From contig NZ_CP059599.1 of assembly GCF_022369455.1 (NCBI RefSeq), positions 1,844,743-1,908,742 of the forward strand: a stretch of DNA of 64,000 bases. The letters are read 5' to 3'. A program made the translations under genes and the position numbers. This document shows, piece after piece, positions 17,295 through 28,469 of this stretch. This DNA comes from Campylobacter sp. RM5004. Lineage in GTDB: Bacteria > Campylobacterota > Campylobacteria > Campylobacterales > Campylobacteraceae. Under the pieces are notes generated by a model. That model searched no databases and was not told the DNA's origin. It worked only from the letters and a program-made list of their open reading frames with translations. Every line of letters starts with the position of its first letter. The stretch's first letter is position 1.

Positions 17295-17713
17295 TTTATC
17301 TAGCTCAAACTGACACTACTGCAGGGTTTTTAAGCAAGGATTATAAAGAAATTAATTTTGCCAAAAAGCGAAATTTAAATCAGCCTTGCATAACAACAAG
17401 CGCTTATCTAACAAGCTTAAAACTTTTAGCAAAATGCCCAAATAAGTTTAAAAACAAAATAAGAAGAGCAAAAAAAACCACATATATTCATAAAAACGGC
17501 TTATCTTTTAGGCTAGTAAATGATAATAAACATAGTATATTTTTAAAAGATTTTAAATATTTATACTCAAGTAGTGCTAATTTACACGGGGATAAATTTA
17601 ATATAAACTATGCAAAAAGTATCGCAAATATAATTGTAGATGATAATCTAAACGAATCTAGCTCATCTACAATGATAAAACTAAGAAATCATAAGCTAAA
17701 AAAAATTAGATAA
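17291..17713 (+). CDS. Small Sua5/YrdC-like protein
   Basis: A 140-residue protein with the start of the Sua5/YciO/YrdC fold: MIYLAQTDTTAGFLSKD, then lysine-rich KIRRAKKTTYIHKN and the late SSSANLHGDKF, which matches the SANxxG motif of the family. Family members bind RNA and nucleotides, and full-length members make threonylcarbamoyl-AMP for tRNA modification. At 140 residues it is shorter than functional TsaC (about 190), so a reduced or different role is possible. It follows fliQ with a 4-bp overlap, as I recall in C. jejuni too. Confidence 0.75.
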   Translation: MIYLAQTDTTAGFLSKDYKEINFAKKRNLNQPCITTSAYLTSLKLLAKCPNKFKNKIRRAKKTTYIHKNGLSFRLVNDNKHSIFLKDFKYLYSSSANLHGDKFNINYAKSIANIIVDDNLNESSSSTMIKLRNHKLKKIR

Positions 17714-17729
17714 TTCCTATTTCAAATTC
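17711..17729 (-). repeat. Dispersed repeat at the edge of the glycan locus
   Basis: TAATTCCTATTTCAAATTC overlaps the end of the Sua5-like gene and converges on neuA. It is the last copy before the repeat-free stretch that runs to 33793. Confidence 0.75.
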
Positions 17730-17767
17730 CGAAATTATTCTCTAAATGATAAGCAAAATTTCAAAAT

Positions 17768-18430
17768 TTAAATCAATTTTGTTAGAAGCTGCAAATCCCA
17801 TTCAGCATCTATATCAATTGAATGTGATTGTTTCATAACAAATGCTATTTCATTATCATTAAAGCTTGTATTTTCATCTATATCTTTAATATAATTTATA
17901 TAAATAGCTCCGTTGATTTTATAATTTTTCTTAAAATCTTGACGTCTTATTGTGCTATTTTGCTCTATTATTTTTTCTAATTTATCATCTTTTATAGTTC
18001 TAAGTAGCACTACATTATCACCTTCGCATACACTAGCTACACTTTTTTCATGTTTTAAAAAAGTCTTAAAAGCTTCTTTAATATCTTTAGCATCTCTAAG
18101 CGGTGAAGTTGGTTGTAAAATTATTAAAACATCAAATGTTTTACCTATTTTTTTATATTCATCTAAAACCTCTAAAACACAATCTAAAGTTTTAGCCGTA
18201 TCACTACTTGTCTTCTCGCTACGCAAAAACGGCACATTAGCACCATAACTTTTAGCAATATTTGCATATTCTACACTATCGGTTGATACCATTACTTCAT
18301 CGCAAATGTCACTTGTTTTAGCGGCTTTTATAGTGTATGCCATTAAAGGAATATCATTTACGAGTCTAATATTTTTATCTTTTACACCTTTACTGCCGCT
18401 TCTTGCTGGAATGATTGCCAAAACTTTCAT
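17768..18430 (-). CDS. neuA: CMP-nonulosonate (sialic acid type) cytidylyltransferase
   Basis: Activates a nine-carbon sugar acid with CTP to the CMP-sugar used by sialyltransferases. The 220 residues begin [20 protein letters not shown], the nucleotide-binding loop of NeuA-type enzymes, followed by LILQPTSPLRDAKDI, RRQDFKKNYKINGAIYIN and HSIDIDAEWDL. It overlaps neuC by 4 bp at the end of a neuB-neuC-neuA operon. A legionaminate enzyme (LegF) is similar in sequence, so the exact sugar is open. The GT42 sialyltransferase next door favours N-acetylneuraminic acid. Confidence 0.85.
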   Translation of the reverse strand: MKVLAIIPARSGSKGVKDKNIRLVNDIPLMAYTIKAAKTSDICDEVMVSTDSVEYANIAKSYGANVPFLRSEKTSSDTAKTLDCVLEVLDEYKKIGKTFDVLIILQPTSPLRDAKDIKEAFKTFLKHEKSVASVCEGDNVVLLRTIKDDKLEKIIEQNSTIRRQDFKKNYKINGAIYINYIKDIDENTSFNDNEIAFVMKQSHSIDIDAEWDLQLLTKLI

Positions 18431-19551
18431 AAATCATTAAACCTTTTTTGTAAATTTGTTTTCCATATTAAATCATTTTTTAATACGTTTAAAAATTCAT
18501 TAGCACAATTTCCACTACTAAAAATATTATCTTTATTTTTTATACTAAAATCATGTGTTTTTATAAAATCTAAAAGCTCGCTATCATCTGATTTAAAAGT
18601 CTTTAAAAATCTAATATCATCTTTAACTCTTGCGTTTTGTCTAGAGCCTATATTTATACAATAAGTTCCATAAACCCTAGCCTCTCTAATACCAGCTGAG
18701 CTATTTCCTATAATAAATTTCGCATGTTTTAACAAAATTAAAAATTTTTCAAATTTAATTGATGGAAACAACTTAAATCTTGGATTAACTTCTAATTTTT
18801 TTAACTCACCTAAAATAATTTCGCTACCTAAATCATTATTTGGATATATGCAAATATAATTTTCTTTACTATCAATTAATACACGAATTAAATTCTCAAC
18901 TTGATATTGTATAAAATTAACTTCGGTCGTAACTGGATGAAATGAAAATACTGCGTAATCTTTAAAATCTATACCATAATATTTTTTAACATCTTCTAAA
19001 GTTGGTAAATCATCGCTTAGCATTACATCAATATCAGCTGAACCTATTATAAAAATGGTCTTTTCGTCTTCCCCTAATTGAATAAGTCTAGCTTTAGCTT
19101 CATCATTTGCTACAAAATGTATATGGGATAGCTTAGTAACTGAATGTCTTATACTATCATCTATAGTGCCGCTTTTTTCTCCACCTTCAATATGAGCTAC
19201 TAGAATATTGTTAAACGCCCCAACAATAGCTCCACCTAACGCCTCTGGTCTATCTCCGTGAATTACTATCATGTCAGGTTTATACGAACCTACAAACTCG
19301 CTAAAATCACTTATAAAATGAGATAAATTAATATCAGTTTTATTTGTTTCATATTTTTTTGCTAAATATAAATTTGAAAATCCATCCTTAATAATCTCTT
19401 TATAAGTGCTTCCAAATTGCTCTAGCAAATGCATACCGCAAGCATAAATCATATAAGAAAAATCATCACACTTATCAATCTCTTTTATAAGTGGTTTAAT
19501 CTTTCCCCAATCAGCCCTAGTCCCACTTACAAAAAGTATTTTTTTACTCAT
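18427..19551 (-). CDS. neuC: NDP-GlcNAc 2-epimerase (hydrolysing), NeuC/LegG type
   Basis: Converts activated N-acetylglucosamine to free ManNAc (NeuC), or the equivalent step in the legionaminate pathway (LegG). The 374 residues start [20 protein letters not shown], the first Rossmann half of the epimerase fold. [44 protein letters not shown] and [14 protein letters not shown] are conserved family blocks. It lies between neuB and neuA with overlaps of 8 and 4 bp. Confidence 0.87.
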   Translation of the reverse strand: MSKKILFVSGTRADWGKIKPLIKEIDKCDDFSYMIYACGMHLLEQFGSTYKEIIKDGFSNLYLAKKYETNKTDINLSHFISDFSEFVGSYKPDMIVIHGDRPEALGGAIVGAFNNILVAHIEGGEKSGTIDDSIRHSVTKLSHIHFVANDEAKARLIQLGEDEKTIFIIGSADIDVMLSDDLPTLEDVKKYYGIDFKDYAVFSFHPVTTEVNFIQYQVENLIRVLIDSKENYICIYPNNDLGSEIILGELKKLEVNPRFKLFPSIKFEKFLILLKHAKFIIGNSSAGIREARVYGTYCINIGSRQNARVKDDIRFLKTFKSDDSELLDFIKTHDFSIKNKDNIFSSGNCANEFLNVLKNDLIWKTNLQKRFNDL

Positions 19552-20575
19552 TTATCATATCCCAGGTTATATGAGTATCGTTTTCTATATCATATTTTGC
19601 TTTTTTGCCCAATATACTCTCATAATGTTCAGCTAGTATTTCACCTGTTCCAGGGCGTTTTACCCAAAGATTATCTACACTAAACACTTCTCCTTTTTTA
19701 ATAGGTTTTATACTTACGCAAGTTGCAAATGCAAAATCAATAGTAACCTTTTCTTCTTTTGCTGCTTCTTTTTTGCCACCTTTCATTTGATGAAGTTCTT
19801 TTGCAGCATTTACAAGCTCTCTTGCTTCATTTTCATCCATAGAACAAACTATATCTTCTCCAACTCTATTTTTGTGATCGGTGAAGTGCCTTTCAATTAT
19901 CGTTGCACCTAAAGCAATAGCTGCAATTGATGAATTGTTATTTAAAGTATGATCACTAAGTCCTATTTCTAAATTAGGAAATTCTCTCATCATCTCTTGC
20001 ATAGCTCCAAGTCTTACTAAATGTGGTGGTGTTGGATAAAGATTTGTAGTATGAAGTAATGCAATAGGAGTGTTCTCGTCTTTAAAAATCTTCACAGCCT
20101 TTTTAATAGAAGCTATATCATTCATGCCTGTTGAAATAATTGTAGGCTTGTGAAAACTAGCGATTAATTTTAAAAGCGGATAGTTATTCATCTCGCCAGA
20201 GCCAATTTTATAAGCACTTACCCCAAAACTCTCTAATCTAAGAGCAGCTACACGGCTAAATGGAGTTGATATGAAAATCATGCCTTTACTTTCTACATAT
20301 TTTTTAAGCTCTAATTCATCATTTTCATTTAAAGCACATCTAGCCATAATATCATATATGCTATCGTTTGAGTTGCCTGGAATTACCTTTTTAGCTTCTT
20401 TACTCATCTCATCTTCTACTATATGAGTTTGATGTTTTACTATTTCAATCCCTGCACGATGAGCTGCATCTACCATCTGTTTAGCAACTTCAAGGCTACC
20501 ACCATGATTAATACCAATTTCCGCAATAACTAGTGCCGGATGATTTTCATCTATAATTCTATTTAAAATTTGCAT
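19544..20575 (-). CDS. neuB: N-acetylneuraminate/nonulosonate synthase
   Basis: Condenses phosphoenolpyruvate with ManNAc (or a related sugar) to the nonulosonic acid. The 343 residues show [20 protein letters not shown] at the barrel start, [18 protein letters not shown], and GLSDHTLN, followed by a C-terminal antifreeze-like (SAF) domain with [12 protein letters not shown]. By recall it resembles C. jejuni NeuB1 closely (the [12 protein letters not shown] block is the same), which makes Neu5Ac. It is the first gene of the leftward neuBCA operon and is divergent from the sialyltransferase gene. Confidence 0.9.
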   Translation of the reverse strand: MQILNRIIDENHPALVIAEIGINHGGSLEVAKQMVDAAHRAGIEIVKHQTHIVEDEMSKEAKKVIPGNSNDSIYDIMARCALNENDELELKKYVESKGMIFISTPFSRVAALRLESFGVSAYKIGSGEMNNYPLLKLIASFHKPTIISTGMNDIASIKKAVKIFKDENTPIALLHTTNLYPTPPHLVRLGAMQEMMREFPNLEIGLSDHTLNNNSSIAAIALGATIIERHFTDHKNRVGEDIVCSMDENEARELVNAAKELHQMKGGKKEAAKEEKVTIDFAFATCVSIKPIKKGEVFSVDNLWVKRPGTGEILAEHYESILGKKAKYDIENDTHITWDMINE

Positions 20576-20640
20576 TTTTTAACCTTAATTTTTATTTAAA
20601 GGTTATACTACATTGCTAGTGTAAAAAAAAGGATTTAAAG

Positions 20641-21387
20641 ATGATAAATTTTAAAAGAGATAGCGATAATTTAATTGTAGCCGGAAACGGTCCAAGCCTT
20701 AAAAATATAGATTTAAATTCATTGCCAAGTAATTTTGATGTATTTAGATGTAATCAATTTTATGCCGAAAAACAATATTATATTGGTAAAAACATTAAAT
20801 TAGTTATGTTTAATCCACAGTTTATATATTCTCAACTAAAAACAATTCAAGAAATATCAAAGAATCAAGAATATGAAATAGAATATATATGTTTAAATTA
20901 TGTAAATAAAGGATGGGATGAGAATTTTGATTTAAATGAATTGTTAAATCATCATCCATATATTTACACTTTAAAAGATTTATTAAATTATAAATATTTA
21001 AAAGAACTAAGCTTATATAATTATTATGATAATTTAAGGCCAACTTCCGGAATATTGCTAATGTTATTAGGTAAATCCTTAGGTTATAAAAACATATACT
21101 ATATAGGTATGGATTTTTTGGAAGGTAATAATTTAGAACAAATTGATTTTAACAAAACAAGCAATATCAATAAGATGATATATAAAAATAACAACTTTGA
21201 AAATATGCATGATAAATTAATTGATGAGTATTTTTTAAATTTAACACAAGCTAAAAAACTTGGAAGAGTACACGATCAAATTAATTTTATAAACAAAGCA
21301 AATAATAGCATTATAGATATCGTTGAATACAATCAAACCAACTTGAAGCCAAAAATAAAAAAGAAATTTTTAGGTATCAAATTTTAA
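20641..21387 (+). CDS. GT42 sialyltransferase (Cst-like)
   Basis: Transfers sialic acid from CMP-Neu5Ac to a surface oligosaccharide. The 248 residues begin with LIVAGNGPSLKNIDLNSLP and FDVFRCNQFYAEKQYYIGK, which match Campylobacter CstI/CstII almost block for block. The later RPTSGILLMLLGKSLGYKNIYYIGMDF fits the second conserved part (RITSGVYM.. in CstII). An AAAAGGA ribosome binding site precedes the start. It is divergent from neuB and converges with a glycosyltransferase, overlapping its end by 11 bp. Linkage (alpha-2,3 alone or with 2,8) cannot be told from sequence. Confidence 0.9.
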   Translation: MINFKRDSDNLIVAGNGPSLKNIDLNSLPSNFDVFRCNQFYAEKQYYIGKNIKLVMFNPQFIYSQLKTIQEISKNQEYEIEYICLNYVNKGWDENFDLNELLNHHPYIYTLKDLLNYKYLKELSLYNYYDNLRPTSGILLMLLGKSLGYKNIYYIGMDFLEGNNLEQIDFNKTSNINKMIYKNNNFENMHDKLIDEYFLNLTQAKKLGRVHDQINFINKANNSIIDIVEYNQTNLKPKIKKKFLGIKF

Positions 21388-22291
21388 AATTATTTAAAAA
21401 CCCAATAATTTTAAAGTATTTTTTATTTATGCTTAATATGAGTCTAAACAAAGGCTTTATTCTTGGATATTTAGTTGTTCTATATTTATATAGTTTATAT
21501 ACTAATGATTTTTTTAATCTATACAATAAAATTCTCTTTATTTTCTTAGTATCTTTTGATTTATTTCTACCAATTAAATTAATTACATATTTTTCAGTAC
21601 TTATATTAGCTTTAATCTTTTTTAAATTACCCGTATTCATTATTGAATTACTGTTTATATAATATTTATATAAATATGTGCTTACCGAAATTATATTTTT
21701 TGAACAATTAAGTATAAAATAAAATACCAATGCATCTTCTGCCATATTAATTTTGCTTGTTATATCAATAAAGGTTATAGACTTTAAATATAAATCTTTT
21801 TTAACACATTTAAAACATAAATTCCAAAATGAATCTATTCCATAAATAAATTTATGAAAATTAGAATTTACAAAACATTCATCATTAAAAGTTTTTACTT
21901 GTATAATTTTATTTTCTTGAATATATATAGCATTAAAACAAATCATATCAATGCAACTTTGCCCCCCCCCAGCAATACTATTTACAATCTCACAAGCGTT
22001 AAGCTCTAATTCATCGTCTGGATCTAAAAACATAATTAATTCTGAATTAGCATTTCTTACACCTATATTTCTAGCTTCATAAGTGCCTTGGTTTGTTATA
22101 TTATCAATAATTTTTATTCTATCATCTATATTTGCGTATTCTTTTGCAATATCTATACTTCTATCTTGACCTTTATCATCTACCACTATTATTTCTATAT
22201 CTTTTAATGTTTGATTTATACAGCTTTCAAGCGCACGAGCAATATATTTTTCTACATTATATGTTGGTAGAATTATTGATATTAGTGGCAT
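21377..22291 (-). CDS. Family 2 glycosyltransferase with an internal G9 tract
   Basis: A GT-A fold glycosyltransferase of 304 residues. The first 103 residues (MPLISIILPTYNVEKYIARA, then VVDDKGQDRSIDIA and the LDPDD metal site) are nearly identical to those of the next two genes, while the rest differs. At the junction is SIAGGGQSCID, encoded by nine G residues (C9 on the plus strand at 21962-21970). Loss or gain of one base there would truncate the protein, so it is probably phase-variable. Acceptor and sugar are unknown; the locus points to surface glycan assembly. Confidence 0.85.
   Translation of the reverse strand: MPLISIILPTYNVEKYIARALESCINQTLKDIEIIVVDDKGQDRSIDIAKEYANIDDRIKIIDNITNQGTYEARNIGVRNANSELIMFLDPDDELELNACEIVNSIAGGGQSCIDMICFNAIYIQENKIIQVKTFNDECFVNSNFHKFIYGIDSFWNLCFKCVKKDLYLKSITFIDITSKINMAEDALVFYFILNCSKNIISVSTYLYKYYINSNSIMNTGNLKKIKANISTEKYVINLIGRNKSKDTKKIKRILLYRLKKSLVYKLYKYRTTKYPRIKPLFRLILSINKKYFKIIGFLNNFKI
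21962..21970 (-). repeat. Poly-G (9) tract inside a glycosyltransferase gene
   Basis: Nine C on the plus strand, so nine G in the coding strand, in frame in this sequence. Poly-G tracts of this length are the standard phase-variation switch of Campylobacter surface genes. Confidence 0.8.
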
Positions 22292-22292
22292 T

Positions 22293-23210
22293 TTAACCTT
22301 TATTTAAATATTTCTTTTGTAGATATCTTAATCTTTTAATTTCTAATTTATATTTAATTTTATTTATTAATTTATTTACCAAGCTAGTATTCATATTTTG
22401 AACAAGTAATTTTTCTTCCATAATTACTTTTTTTATAAAAAAATCATGAGAATAATACAAATCTTTTTTAAAAATATTAGGATATTTACAAAATAAATAA
22501 TTAAAAAAAACAATTATTTCTTGTTTAGTTTTTATAGAAACTTCCAAACTATTTAAAGTTTTAATATTGGTCATAGAAGTATTGTTTTTATAATATTTGT
22601 AAAGTGTAAAAGTTATTTTTTTATAACAACCACAAATAGCATTCAATATAAAATTAAAAACAACATCTTCAGCAATATTTATATTAGTCAAATCATATTC
22701 CTGAATATATTTAAAGCACTCCAAATATTTTTGCTTTTTTATAGCCATATCCCACATTAAAAAATCAAAATATTCTAATTTCTTTATTCTTTTAATAAAA
22801 TCATCATAATCTTTAGGGTGATTTAATTTAAAACTATCATCAAAACCTATTAAATTATATCCAAATCTTAAAACCTCACAATTTTTATCAAAATTATTAT
22901 AAACAATCTCACAAGCATTAGGTTCAAGCTCATCATCTGGGTCTAAAAACATAATTAATTCACTTGTAGCTACCTTTACCCCTTCGGCTCTTGCATGGAG
23001 TAATTTTAAATTTTCTTCATTATGAATAATCCTTATTCTATAATCACGACTAGCGTATTCATATGCAATATCTATACTTCTATCTTGACCTTTATCATCT
23101 ACCACTATTATTTCTATGTCTTTTAATGTTTGATTTATACAGCTTTCAAGCGCACGAGCAATATATTTTTCTACATTATATGTTGGTAGGATTATTGATA
23201 TTAGTGGCAT
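22293..23210 (-). CDS. Family 2 glycosyltransferase, second of three
   Basis: A 305-residue GT-A enzyme. Its N-terminal module matches its two neighbours almost residue for residue up to the LDPDD site, with local changes (RIRIIHNEENLKLLHARAEG instead of the TYEARNIG form). The C-terminal 200 residues are unique, with lysine/tyrosine-rich helical stretches, and should set acceptor choice. It is separated from the first gene by 1 bp and overlaps the third by 10 bp, so all three are probably one transcript. Confidence 0.85.
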   Translation of the reverse strand: MPLISIILPTYNVEKYIARALESCINQTLKDIEIIVVDDKGQDRSIDIAYEYASRDYRIRIIHNEENLKLLHARAEGVKVATSELIMFLDPDDELEPNACEIVYNNFDKNCEVLRFGYNLIGFDDSFKLNHPKDYDDFIKRIKKLEYFDFLMWDMAIKKQKYLECFKYIQEYDLTNINIAEDVVFNFILNAICGCYKKITFTLYKYYKNNTSMTNIKTLNSLEVSIKTKQEIIVFFNYLFCKYPNIFKKDLYYSHDFFIKKVIMEEKLLVQNMNTSLVNKLINKIKYKLEIKRLRYLQKKYLNKG

Positions 23211-24097
23211 TTTAACCTTTCGTATGTTTTTTTAACAAGCTTTTGCTGTTTAATGCTAATTAATTTTAACTTTAAATATTTTAAAATATTCTTTTTTTTA
23301 TAAATTCTTCTTGAATATGAATAATATTCAGCTAATAATTTATTCTTGCAATATTCTGAATAATTTTTATTAAAATCATTTATGCTTGAAATATTATCTA
23401 TAAGCTCTATTACCTTAAAATATGAATATTCTACCGCTTTATATTTTTCATTATCATAACTTTTAGTAATAGATTCTATATCTTCATAATATTTATAAAT
23501 GCTTATATTATTTAATAGTATTTTATCACAAATATTTGCTAAAACATAGCTTATTAGGGCATCTTCTGCCATTACTAGCCTATCATACTTTCCTATAATT
23601 TCAATCGTTCTTAAAAATAAATCTTTTTTAATTACCCTAGCACATATACTCCATACACTTTTTTCTTTCATGTACTCAATGTTACTTAGTGATTTATCAT
23701 TACGTTTAATAAAATAAGAACTTTGGTGATTCATAATAGAAAACGCACTAAAGCAAACCATATCAATACTAGGTTTCATATTTTCTAAAGCTATCTCACA
23801 TGCGTTAAGTTCTAATTCATCATCTGGGTCTAAAAACATAATTAATTCTGAATTAGCATTTCTTACACCTATATTTCTAGCTTCATAAGTGCCTTTGTTT
23901 GTTGTATTATCAATAATTTTTACTCTATAATCACGACTAGCGTATTCATATGCAATATCTATACTTCTATCTTGACCTTTATCATCTACCACTATTATTT
24001 CTATATCTTTTAATGTTTGATTTATACAGCTTTCAAGCGCACGAGCAATATATTTTTCTACATTATATGTTGGTAGAATTATTGATATTAGTGGCAT
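23201..24097 (-). CDS. Family 2 glycosyltransferase, third of three
   Basis: A 298-residue GT-A enzyme and the first gene in transcription order of the trio. The shared N-terminal module ends after ELELNACEIA. The unique part contains MVCFSAFSIMNHQ and MAEDALISYVLANICDKILL, a pattern (MAEDAL, then a helical stretch) also seen in the first gene. No ribosome-slippage tract is present. The upstream 266 bp hold no gene. Confidence 0.85.
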   Translation of the reverse strand: MPLISIILPTYNVEKYIARALESCINQTLKDIEIIVVDDKGQDRSIDIAYEYASRDYRVKIIDNTTNKGTYEARNIGVRNANSELIMFLDPDDELELNACEIALENMKPSIDMVCFSAFSIMNHQSSYFIKRNDKSLSNIEYMKEKSVWSICARVIKKDLFLRTIEIIGKYDRLVMAEDALISYVLANICDKILLNNISIYKYYEDIESITKSYDNEKYKAVEYSYFKVIELIDNISSINDFNKNYSEYCKNKLLAEYYSYSRRIYKKKNILKYLKLKLISIKQQKLVKKTYERLKCH

Positions 24098-24232
24098 TTA
24101 AAACCTCATAACTTATTTATATAATCTTACTATTTTCATATAACATTCTAATAAATTTAATATTCATATTTACAAAACTAAAATTAACTACAGCAAATAT
24201 TATCAATAAAAAAACAAGTGTTATTAGTTATA

Positions 24233-24268
24233 CTATTCTTAATTTTATCAACATATAATTAAGAATAG
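24233..24268. terminator. 12-bp inverted repeat between glycan operons
   Basis: Arms 24233-24244 (CTATTCTTAATT) and 24257-24268 are exact reverse complements with a 12-base loop. It lies downstream of the fucosyltransferase and upstream of the glycosyltransferase trio. There is no T tract on the minus strand, so the terminator role is tentative. I see nothing else in 24098-24363. Confidence 0.4.
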
Positions 24269-24363
24269 AAATGCAAAAATAATATTTTTACAACTTATAA
24301 ACATCATATTAGCACATTATAAAAATATTTTCTTTACAATAACAATTAAAATCTAACAATTCA

Positions 24364-25380
24364 TCATTTGCTTAATAATAATTTAAACAACTTTTTCGGA
24401 TGCCTTAAATAATATTTGATATTAAAATTTTTATTATTAGATGCAGGTATATAAGATAATACTTCACATATTTTATCTTCAACCCTATGGTGCATATAAG
24501 CTCTTTTTGCATTAATACTGTCTTGATCGAAAATACTAAATAAAAACTCTTCACATTTATCATTAAAATATTTTACATAATCAATATTTTCTTTAAATAC
24601 CGATTCTGTGGCTATTTTTAAAAATAAATCATTATTATTATCAATAATATTTATATACTCAATAGCCTCTTCAAAGTTACTAAATTTATTTATATTAATA
24701 TAAGATTTTGGATTTATAATATCATCTATTCTAGGATCACCCCAATATATCGGAATACATCCAGCAGAAAAAGCTTGAAAAATTTTTTCTGTAATATATC
24801 CCGGATGATAACTATTTTCAAAACATATATTAAATTTATAATTTTTTAGCCATTCTATTTTACTCTTTGTAAAATCATTATATCTATCACCTATATAACC
24901 TCTAATATTATTTAAATGTCTTCCGCCTGAATCTACTTTTTTATAATTGCAAAGCTTCTTAAAAAATTCATCTCTTGGGCTAAAATTTGAAGGTGATGTA
25001 ACAATAAAAGCACAAAATTTGCTCTTATACTTTAATAATTCTTGTCTGTTATTAATATTTTGAATATTGCAATAATCATAATTCCAAAAAGCAAATGGAA
25101 ATCTAAAATGTCTATCTAAAAAATCAATATAATCACAGTCAATAGCGTAATCTGCAAAATCCCAATTTGCTCTCGCATTTTCACCTGAAATAAATATTTT
25201 AACACTATTTATGTATTTTATATGCTCTAATCCAAATGGACCAAATATAACATAATCAGGATTATTAGAATAAACTACTTTGTACTTTTTTGAAAGAATT
25301 TGAACAAAGGTATTGTTATAAAAATTTTCTTCATTATCTTTTTCCCACCAATCAACAATCCTTAGCTTTATCTCTTTCAA
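24364..25380 (-). CDS. Family 10 fucosyltransferase (alpha-1,3/1,4 type)
   Basis: Transfers L-fucose from GDP-fucose to a GlcNAc-containing chain, as in Helicobacter pylori Lewis antigen synthesis. The 338 residues start with a family-like IVDWWEKDNEENFYNN. The donor-binding signature is NICFENSYHPGYITEKIF followed by [11 protein letters not shown] near residue 200. The heptad repeats at the C-terminus of H. pylori enzymes are missing; it ends with a basic segment (LRHPKKLFKLLLSK) that could bind the membrane. It overlaps fcl by 4 bp. Confidence 0.9.
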   Translation of the reverse strand: MKEIKLRIVDWWEKDNEENFYNNTFVQILSKKYKVVYSNNPDYVIFGPFGLEHIKYINSVKIFISGENARANWDFADYAIDCDYIDFLDRHFRFPFAFWNYDYCNIQNINNRQELLKYKSKFCAFIVTSPSNFSPRDEFFKKLCNYKKVDSGGRHLNNIRGYIGDRYNDFTKSKIEWLKNYKFNICFENSYHPGYITEKIFQAFSAGCIPIYWGDPRIDDIINPKSYININKFSNFEEAIEYINIIDNNNDLFLKIATESVFKENIDYVKYFNDKCEEFLFSIFDQDSINAKRAYMHHRVEDKICEVLSYIPASNNKNFNIKYYLRHPKKLFKLLLSK

Positions 25381-26420
25381 AACTTTTCCTTATAATTTTC
25401 ATAAACACTTTTTATGCCTTCTTCAAGTCTTATTTTTGGTATAAATCCAAGCTTATTTAACTTTGAGCTATCCATAAGCTTTTTCATAGTGCCATCAGGT
25501 TTAGCAGCGCTAAAGACTATCTCTCCACCAAAACCCACGATATCTTTTATCATATAAGCTAAATCTTTTATGCTTATATCACTTCCAAAACCAACATTTA
25601 TATGGGTATTTTTTATCTCGCCATTTCCACATATATCTTTAAAGTCTACATTTTCAAGCACAAAAACACTTGCAGCTGCCATATCATCAACATGCAAAAA
25701 CTCTCTTAAAGGCCTTCCACTTCCCCAAATCTCTACGCTTTTATCACTCACACCAAATTTAGCTAAATATTCTCTAGCCTCATTTATATTAGCCACGCCC
25801 AAATCCTTACAAACTTCATCAAATTTATTTTTACTAAGTAGTTTTGCAAGGTGCATTTTACGAATAAGCGCTGGCATTACGTGGGATTTTTCTAAATCAA
25901 AATTATCATTATTACCATAAAGGTTTGTCGGCATTACAGAGATGAAATTTGTGCCATACTGCAGATTATAAGATTCACACATCTTAAGACCAGCTATTTT
26001 TGCTACCCCGTAAGGCTCGTTTGTATACTCTAGCTCATCAGTTAGCAAATATTCTTCTTTTATGGGTTGTTTTGCATTTTTTGGATAAATACAGCTTGAA
26101 CCTAAAAACAAAAGCTTTTTAACACCATACAAATACGCACTATGGATTATATTGTTTTGAATTTGCAAGTTTTCATATATAAAATCAGCCCTATAGGTAT
26201 TGTTTGCCATTATACCACCAACTTTTGCAGCTGCTAAAACTACATAATCAGGCTTTTCTTTAGCAAACATTTGCTCTACTTTTACTTGATTTGTTAAATC
26301 TAGCTCATCATGACTAAAACAAACGAAATTTGTGTAACCTTTGTTTTTTAAATGTTTTAAGATAGCAGAGCCAACAAGCCCATTGTGTCCTGCTATATAA
26401 ATTTTATCTGTTTTTTTCAT
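25377..26420 (-). CDS. fcl: GDP-L-fucose synthase
   Basis: Epimerises and reduces GDP-4-keto-6-deoxymannose to GDP-L-fucose with NADPH. The 347 residues carry the dinucleotide site GHNGLVGSAILKHL, the LGSSCIYPK block and the YGVAKIAG motif with catalytic tyrosine and lysine. It lies between the two fucosyltransferase genes with 4-bp overlaps on each side, so donor synthesis and transfer are co-expressed. Confidence 0.94.
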   Translation of the reverse strand: MKKTDKIYIAGHNGLVGSAILKHLKNKGYTNFVCFSHDELDLTNQVKVEQMFAKEKPDYVVLAAAKVGGIMANNTYRADFIYENLQIQNNIIHSAYLYGVKKLLFLGSSCIYPKNAKQPIKEEYLLTDELEYTNEPYGVAKIAGLKMCESYNLQYGTNFISVMPTNLYGNNDNFDLEKSHVMPALIRKMHLAKLLSKNKFDEVCKDLGVANINEAREYLAKFGVSDKSVEIWGSGRPLREFLHVDDMAAASVFVLENVDFKDICGNGEIKNTHINVGFGSDISIKDLAYMIKDIVGFGGEIVFSAAKPDGTMKKLMDSSKLNKLGFIPKIRLEEGIKSVYENYKEKF

Positions 26421-27339
26421 TGCATCCCAATCATTATTTTAATTTTATCAAAAAATTTAATTTGTCTTTTTATGGCTTTATATTTATTAAGAGAAAAAAT
26501 ATTATCTAAAAATTCATCTAATTTTTCATAATACATTTTATGATAATCTATATCTTTTAAAAAAATAGGTTGTTTTAACATGTTTAAATAAGCTTCTTCA
26601 TTACTATCAATTTCTTTTATTTTTTCTAAAGCTTCATTAAAATCTGCATAATTTTGAATGTTTATATAGGAATTAGGATTTATTATTTCATTTATACTTG
26701 GATCACCCCAATATATAGGAATACAACCAGCCTCAAAAGCATGAAATAATTTTTCAGTGAGATAACCACTTGATGATGAATTTTCAAAACAAATATTGAA
26801 TTTGTATTCTTTTAGCCATTCTAATTTCGATTTTTTAAAATTTTTATATCTATCACCTACTCTATAACCTAAATTATTCAAATACCCCCCACCACTATCA
26901 ACTTTTTTATAAGCATTTAAAAAATTAAAAAATTCATCTCTCGGAGAATTTTTAGCCCTTGCGCTAACCAAAAAAGAGCAAAATTTATTTTTAAATTTTA
27001 ATTTTTCTAACCTTTTTTCCAATGTTGAATCATAAAATGATTCAGATAAATAATGATAGTGTTTTAAATGCCTTTCATTGTTAGCAATATTATTATCAAA
27101 ATCAATTCCATAGTCACATTCATCAAAATTTGAAACCTTATTTTCAAGCGTAAAAAAAATCTTAACACAATTGTTAAATTTCTTATGATTATCCCCAAAT
27201 GGTCCATACAATAAATAATCAGGTGTATTAGAATAAACTACTTTATATTTTTTTTGCAATCTTTTAATAATTAAATTATTATAAAAATTAGCTTCATTAT
27301 TTTCACCCCACCAGTCAGCAACAAGCATTTTTAATACTT

Positions 27340-27343
<4 letters not shown>
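26417..27343 (-). CDS. Second family 10 fucosyltransferase
   Basis: A 308-residue paralogue of the fucosyltransferase at 24364, sharing [18 protein letters not shown] at the start, the [20 protein letters not shown] block, and the donor signature [18 protein letters not shown] with [13 protein letters not shown]. Differences lie mainly in the N-terminal acceptor-binding half, so it may act on another acceptor or linkage. A run of six G (26885-26890 region) is short for a switch. It overlaps gmd and fcl by 4 bp. Confidence 0.9.
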
Positions 27344-28456
<1,113 letters not shown>

Positions 28457-28469
28457 TTAAATTCCTTTC

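Noticed and set aside
24098..24363. Possible small gene between the fucosyltransferase and glycosyltransferase operons
   Set aside because: No frame with a start and ribosome binding site; only an inverted repeat and AT-rich promoter-like DNA.
26884..26890. Run of six C in the second fucosyltransferase as a phase-variation tract
   Set aside because: Six bases is short for slippage and encodes a normal glycine pair; listed as a normal codon run.
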